A stretch of 64,000 bases of DNA from Pseudomonas asplenii (GTDB taxonomy: Bacteria > Pseudomonadota > Gammaproteobacteria > Pseudomonadales > Pseudomonadaceae), in the NCBI RefSeq assembly GCF_900105475.1, contig NZ_LT629777.1:5270001-5334000 (forward strand), in the 5' to 3' direction. This document shows, one piece after another, positions 60,394-64,000 of the stretch (position 1 is its first letter; each line of letters opens with the position of its first letter). The position numbers were made by a program, and so were the translations under genes. The notes beneath the pieces were generated by a model, which saw only the letters and a program-made list of their open reading frames with translations, ran no database searches and was not told the origin of the DNA.

Positions 60394-61548
60394 ATGAGTG
60401 CCGTGATCAAAGACCCTGCACAACAGAACGACCGTACCCTGGTCAGCCTGCGCAACCTGAACAAGCACTACGGCGATTTCGCCGCCGTGGACAACATCTC
60501 GCTGGACATCAAGGATGGCGAGTTCCTGACCTTCCTCGGCTCCAGCGGCTCGGGCAAGAGCACCACGCTGTCGATGCTGGCCGGCTTCGAAAGCCCCAGC
60601 TCCGGGGAAATCCTGGTGGGCGGCAAGTCGCTGGTCAACGTGCCGCCGCACAAACGCGACATCGGCATGGTGTTTCAGCGCTACTCGCTGTTCCCGCACC
60701 TCTCGGTGCGCGACAACATCGCCTTCCCCCTGGCCATTCGCAAACTGGCTGCCGCCGAGCGCGAGAAACGCGTCGACGCGATGCTCAAGCTGGTGCAACT
60801 GGAACAGTTCGCCCATCGCCGTCCGGCACAACTGTCCGGTGGCCAGCAACAGCGCGTGGCGATCGCCCGAGCCCTGGTCTACGAACCCCGCATCCTGCTG
60901 ATGGACGAACCCCTCGGCGCCCTGGACAAGAAGCTGCGTGAAGACCTGCAAGACGAACTGCGCCAGTTGCATCGACGCCTGGGCATCACCATCGTCTACG
61001 TGACCCACGACCAGGAAGAAGCCATGCGTCTGTCCCAGCGCATCGCCATCTTCAGCCACGGCAAGATCGTCGGCCTGGGCAGCGGCTACGACCTCTACCA
61101 GAACCCGCCGAACGCCTTCGTCGCCTCGTTCCTGGGCAACTCCAACTTCCTGCGGCTCAAGGCCCAGGGCAACGGTGCGGCCAGTTTCGAAGGGCAAACC
61201 CTGTCGATCCGGCTGACGGCGGGCCTGCAGCACGACCAGGACGCACTGCTGATGGTACGCCCGGAAAAGGCCCTGGCCCTGAGCCTCGAACAAAGCTCTG
61301 GCGAACCGTTGACCGCCGGCTGGAACCAGGTCACGGCGACCGTCAACGAGGTGCTGTTTCTCGGTGAAAGCCAAACCTGCAGCGTTGTGACCCTGGGCGG
61401 CACGGCCATGACCGTCAAGGCCCTGTCCGCGACCGGCATGCCGCTCAAGGCCGGTGATCTGGTGGCCGTACGCTGGGCCACGGCCGATGCCTGCGTCTAC
61501 ACCCAATGGCAGGAAAGCGACCTGAACAAGGCCGCTGGCAGTCACTGA
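60394..61548 (+). CDS. polyamine-type ABC transporter ATP-binding protein
   Basis: A 384-residue PotA-like ATPase: Walker A GSSGSGKST (residues ~50-58), Q-loop VFQRYSLFPHLSV, signature LSGGQQQRVAIARAL, Walker B ILLMDEPLGALD, H-loop YVTHDQEEAM, and a C-terminal TOBE domain from ~280. AGGAG precedes the ATG. Energises the importer controlled by operator 3. Last gene of the regulon, followed by a hairpin. Confidence 0.94.
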   Translation: MSAVIKDPAQQNDRTLVSLRNLNKHYGDFAAVDNISLDIKDGEFLTFLGSSGSGKSTTLSMLAGFESPSSGEILVGGKSLVNVPPHKRDIGMVFQRYSLFPHLSVRDNIAFPLAIRKLAAAEREKRVDAMLKLVQLEQFAHRRPAQLSGGQQQRVAIARALVYEPRILLMDEPLGALDKKLREDLQDELRQLHRRLGITIVYVTHDQEEAMRLSQRIAIFSHGKIVGLGSGYDLYQNPPNAFVASFLGNSNFLRLKAQGNGAASFEGQTLSIRLTAGLQHDQDALLMVRPEKALALSLEQSSGEPLTAGWNQVTATVNEVLFLGESQTCSVVTLGGTAMTVKALSATGMPLKAGDLVAVRWATADACVYTQWQESDLNKAAGSH

Positions 61549-61561
61549 CACCCCGCCTGCT

Positions 61562-61601
61562 CTCGCTGTGATCGCCGTCGACTGCCCGCGCTCACAGCGA
61601 G
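61562..61601 (+). terminator. hairpin terminating the ABC operon
   Basis: CTCGCTGTGA and TCACAGCGAG form a perfect 10-bp stem with a 20-nt loop, 13 bp behind the ATPase stop. No T-run, so it may be an imperfect terminator, but its position at the operon end fits. Confidence 0.6.
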
Positions 61602-61699
61602 TGCTTCACCCGCCCCCGCAAAGCCATCGAATAAACTTCGTGCCCGCGTGTTATATCTGACTGACGCGGACCTGACTCCGTGTGTCCCGGAGACTGTCG

Positions 61700-62347
61700 A
61701 TGAGAACCCTGCTATCCGTGATCGCCCTGACGACCGCCTGCCTGGGCCCGACCGTCAGTGTAGCCGCCGAACACTGGAATCTGGCCAGGGAGGAAGACGG
61801 CATTCAGGTCTTCCTGAGCAAAGTACCGGGTTCACGCTACCAGAGCTTTCGTGGAGTCACTGACATCAAGGCCAGTGTCGCCACCCTGCGCGACCTGCAG
61901 GAGAACCTGAGAGTCGCCTGCAAGTGGCTCTACGCCTGTGCCGAGATGCGCCTGCTGAAGAACGACGGCGACGATACCTGGGTCTACCTGACCACCGACC
62001 TGCCCTGGCCAGCCGCCCCTCGGGACATGGTGCTGCACGTGCACAGCGAACAGACCGACGACGGCAACCTGATTCGCCACCTGGAGGCAACCCCCGACTA
62101 CCTGCCACCCGTGCCGGGCCTGATCCGTGTGCGCCAGTTGAACGGCCTGTGGAAGATGCTACCCAAGGGCGACGGCGTGACCGAAGTGACCTACCAGTTA
62201 CAGGCCGAGCCGGCGGGCGACATTCCCTCCTGGCTGGCCAATCAGTTCGTGGTCGATGCGCCGATGGTCAGCCTCAAGACGTTGCGGGCGGTTGCCGAAC
62301 GACAAGGTATACGCCCCGCCGCAACCAACGACGCAGCCCTGCCCTGA
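61700..62347 (+). CDS. START-domain exported protein
   Basis: A 215-residue protein with a signal peptide (MRTLLSVIALTTACLGPTVS, cut near VAA-EHW) and a START-like lipid-binding fold: DGIQVFLSKVPGSRYQSFRGV at the start, DLPWPAAPRDMVLHVHSEQ in the middle. The ATG at 61700 has GGAG 8 nt upstream. Periplasmic lipid carrier-like role inferred. Its stop codon abuts the convergent HNH gene with no gap. Confidence 0.88.
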   Translation: MRTLLSVIALTTACLGPTVSVAAEHWNLAREEDGIQVFLSKVPGSRYQSFRGVTDIKASVATLRDLQENLRVACKWLYACAEMRLLKNDGDDTWVYLTTDLPWPAAPRDMVLHVHSEQTDDGNLIRHLEATPDYLPPVPGLIRVRQLNGLWKMLPKGDGVTEVTYQLQAEPAGDIPSWLANQFVVDAPMVSLKTLRAVAERQGIRPAATNDAALP

Positions 62348-63382
62348 TCAACTCGACAGGCGTACCTTGAAACCCTCGATCCACTCCCGGACCATGACCG
62401 AATAAGGTGCTTCGGGACGGGCCATGGCTTTCATCTGCCCGAGGATCTGCTCCTGGAGAAAACGCAGGCGCTTGGCAATACGGCGGTCGCGCACCCGGTT
62501 CTCCTGCTCGGGTTCTTCGGCAACCGGGTCAGTTGGGCCGGGGTCCAGGTCCTGGGCCATCAGGCCCATTTCCACCGACAACATTTCCAGAAACTCCAGC
62601 TGGCGCAGCACACGGGTGCGTTCCTGCACCAACCCGAGCCGGTTCAAACCATAGACATGGATCGACACCGCGCCCCTGAGGCTCAGTTTGTCGGCCAGGG
62701 CCTGCTCGATGACCTCTCGCAGTTCCGGCCGGACCCCTGCCACCCCTGTGGCCAGGTCCAGACCGCCACTATCATGGGACTTGGGCAGCACCAGACCGAT
62801 CAGATTACCGCTGTCGACATGAAAGCTCAGGTGTTCCTGCGGCGAATCCCGGCACGGGTCCAATAACAGCGCCTGTTCCGCAGCAAAGTCGAGAACACCG
62901 ACTGCCGCTCGCTCGCCCAGGATCGGAAAACTGTCCTGCTTGCCGGTCTGCATCACCCGAGAGCGACTGAGTTCACGCCCCTCGTTCACCAGGCTGACCA
63001 GACTTGTCGTGGGCGCGTGAGTCACCTGCCCGCTGCGCCGGTTGCAGTGAATGCAACTGGGCAGCAGATTGTCCCAGTCCATGGCGATCCACCAGTAACC
63101 AGGATGGTCCGGGTCCTCGTAAACGCTGCCCTTGGGCCGGTAGTGCTCGATATCCACCGGGGCAGTGCCGTAGTAGAAGCTCTCGCAGTAGGCGCATTTG
63201 CCGTGGAACAGCTCATTTAGCTGCTTCTTGACACTGTCGGACTTATAGACGGCAAAGGCTGGCAGCTTGCCTTTCGGCACGTCGAAATATGCCTGAAGTT
63301 TCTGCAACTCTTTTATTGCCGGTGAATTTTTTCCCGACATTGCATCCGGAACGATCACACTCTTGCGATTGACGGCGCGCAT
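62348..63382 (-). CDS. ptuB: HNH endonuclease, PtuB-like (Septu defence)
   Basis: A 344-residue HNH nuclease with the zinc pattern of this family: C63-x-x-C66 (KCAYCES), then DIEHYRPKGSV with the catalytic His80, then NLLPSC110 and C113 N114. This CxxC ... IEHxRPK ... NLLPSCxxCN layout is characteristic of PtuB in Septu systems. It begins 3 nt after the stop of an AAA ATPase gene, the usual ptuA-ptuB order. The pair cuts DNA or tRNA-like targets on phage sensing in known systems. Which Septu type, or a retron-linked variant, cannot be decided without the rest of the ATPase. Confidence 0.8.
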   Translation of the reverse strand: MRAVNRKSVIVPDAMSGKNSPAIKELQKLQAYFDVPKGKLPAFAVYKSDSVKKQLNELFHGKCAYCESFYYGTAPVDIEHYRPKGSVYEDPDHPGYWWIAMDWDNLLPSCIHCNRRSGQVTHAPTTSLVSLVNEGRELSRSRVMQTGKQDSFPILGERAAVGVLDFAAEQALLLDPCRDSPQEHLSFHVDSGNLIGLVLPKSHDSGGLDLATGVAGVRPELREVIEQALADKLSLRGAVSIHVYGLNRLGLVQERTRVLRQLEFLEMLSVEMGLMAQDLDPGPTDPVAEEPEQENRVRDRRIAKRLRFLQEQILGQMKAMARPEAPYSVMVREWIEGFKVRLSS

Positions 63383-63385
63383 GAT

Positions 63386-64000
63386 TCAGAGCCCGTTCAA
63401 AATATCAAGAATGTCCTGCTTGGCTTTGCTCCGAAGCTGCGAGAGTTTTTGTGCCGAGGCCAGCCGCCGATTATCCAGATACTCGACAACCGCTTCCTGT
63501 ACCAGCCTCTGAACCTCAGTGGAACCAACCGGCAAAGCGCTACTGATATCGCGTTCAAGTCCATGCAATGCATCCTGTTCTACCTGCGTCAACTGCTCAC
63601 CTTTTTCGCGTGCGCTCAACAGGTCTGCGAATTTTGCCAACTCTCGCTCGGTGTCAGGCTGGTCAGTGGAAGATAGATTGAAGAAATCCGAGGTCAGCAG
63701 TTGCTCAATGGTCAGCTGAGCGACATTCGGAAGCTCGGTGATTCGTTCCACATAGACAGGAAATTCACTCAACGCCTTGTCATGACAAGCAATGCGCTGC
63801 ATGACCACCACCTCCCCGTTATGCATGCCACGCAGACAAAGAGGATCATGTGTAGTGGCGATAAACGTCACCTTAGGCAAGGCTTTTCGCAAGGCCTGCA
63901 TAATCTGAATTTTCCAACGAGGGTGCAAATGTGCTTCGACTTCATCAATCAGCACCACAGCTGAGGCAGAAACCAGAGTCTGAAAATACATGTTGGATTT
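63386..64000 (-). CDS. ptuA: AAA family ATPase, PtuA-like, truncated at window end
   Basis: Only the C-terminal ~204 residues are visible; the frame is still open at base 64000. Walker B VVLIDEVEAHLHPRW and the switch histidine in FIATTHDPLCLRG identify an OLD/AAA_21-type ATPase, and the helical tail with repeated charged heptads follows. Together with the HNH gene 3 nt downstream it fits PtuA, the sensor/ATPase of Septu. The Walker A half lies outside the window. Confidence 0.75.
   Translation of the reverse strand, partial: KSNMYFQTLVSASAVVLIDEVEAHLHPRWKIQIMQALRKALPKVTFIATTHDPLCLRGMHNGEVVVMQRIACHDKALSEFPVYVERITELPNVAQLTIEQLLTSDFFNLSSTDQPDTERELAKFADLLSAREKGEQLTQVEQDALHGLERDISSALPVGSTEVQRLVQEAVVEYLDNRRLASAQKLSQLRSKAKQDILDILNGL

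Noticed and set aside
1..64000. CRISPR arrays, tRNA or rRNA genes, insertion sequences, replication origin
   Set aside because: Looked for spaced direct repeats, cloverleaf-like segments, transposase motifs and DnaA-box clusters; none seen.

Overview
The window looks like a chromosomal stretch of a high-GC Pseudomonas, most likely of the P. fluorescens lineage. The signs are a strong G/C third-position preference in every gene, GGAG/GAGG ribosome sites, several Pseudomonas-type REP inverted repeats between genes (GAGCGGGCTTGCCCGC-like cores), and familiar Pseudomonas blocks: dhcR-dhcAB-atoB, the branched acyl-CoA cluster with its AraC regulator, and a Pls/PosA-type NRPS terminal protein. No tRNA, rRNA, CRISPR array or complete insertion sequence was seen.

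Layout. (1) 1-5.1 kb: 3' end of an NRPS-like Pls/PosA protein, its probable phosphopantetheinyl transferase, a methyltransferase and a DUF4174 exported protein. (2) 5.1-8.7 kb: LysR regulator divergent from a CoA-transferase/thiolase operon for short 3-keto acids (dehydrocarnitine/acetoacetate). (3) 9.0-14.4 kb: DJ-1/PfpI-like protein and a four-gene CUT2 sugar ABC importer with ATGA overlaps. (4) 14.4-18.7 kb: VOC protein, AraC regulator, divergent thiolase, 3-hydroxyacyl-CoA dehydrogenase and TetR. (5) 18.8-19.8 kb: HicAB toxin-antitoxin pair and a small lipoprotein. (6) 20.0-29.4 kb: branched-chain acyl-CoA degradation, with a valine-type pair (hydroxyisobutyryl-CoA hydrolase, acyl-CoA dehydrogenase) facing an isoleucine-type set (hydratase, dehydrogenase, thiolase, SDR, acyl-CoA synthetase) and an AraC regulator. 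(7) 29.6-38.2 kb: J-like membrane protein and coupled partner, VOC protein behind a strong palindrome, a fluoroacetate-dehalogenase-like hydrolase, dctA, LysR and a leuCD pair. (8) 38.4-41.7 kb: small lipoprotein, a decayed envelope gene, an LprI-domain protein and a DUF1989 protein. (9) 41.8-47.2 kb: a long structured leader with three short ORFs ahead of mgtA, then a Na/Pi cotransporter. (10) 47.3-50.3 kb: monooxygenase-like ABM protein, HAD phosphatase, a stand-alone aroA, small lipoprotein. (11) 50.4-61.6 kb: a self-contained GntR-type regulon. (12) 61.7-64.0 kb: START-domain protein, then an HNH nuclease plus truncated AAA ATPase pair resembling the Septu (PtuAB) phage-defence system, running off the end.

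The most interesting region is 50.4-61.6 kb. The same operator, TGGTATACCA (one copy TGGAATACCA), lies in front of each of three transcription units. They are a catabolic-looking operon (DUF1185/AA_synth protein, alpha/beta hydrolase, aldehyde dehydrogenase, flavin reductase, CMD-family protein, FCD-GntR regulator, Nudix hydrolase), a divergent DUF1330 / DHBP-synthase (RibB-like) pair, and a polyamine-type ABC importer. Together they suggest import and breakdown of an unidentified, probably nitrogenous, compound with extra flavin supply. No flavin-dependent oxygenase is visible in the window, so the substrate and the key step remain unknown.
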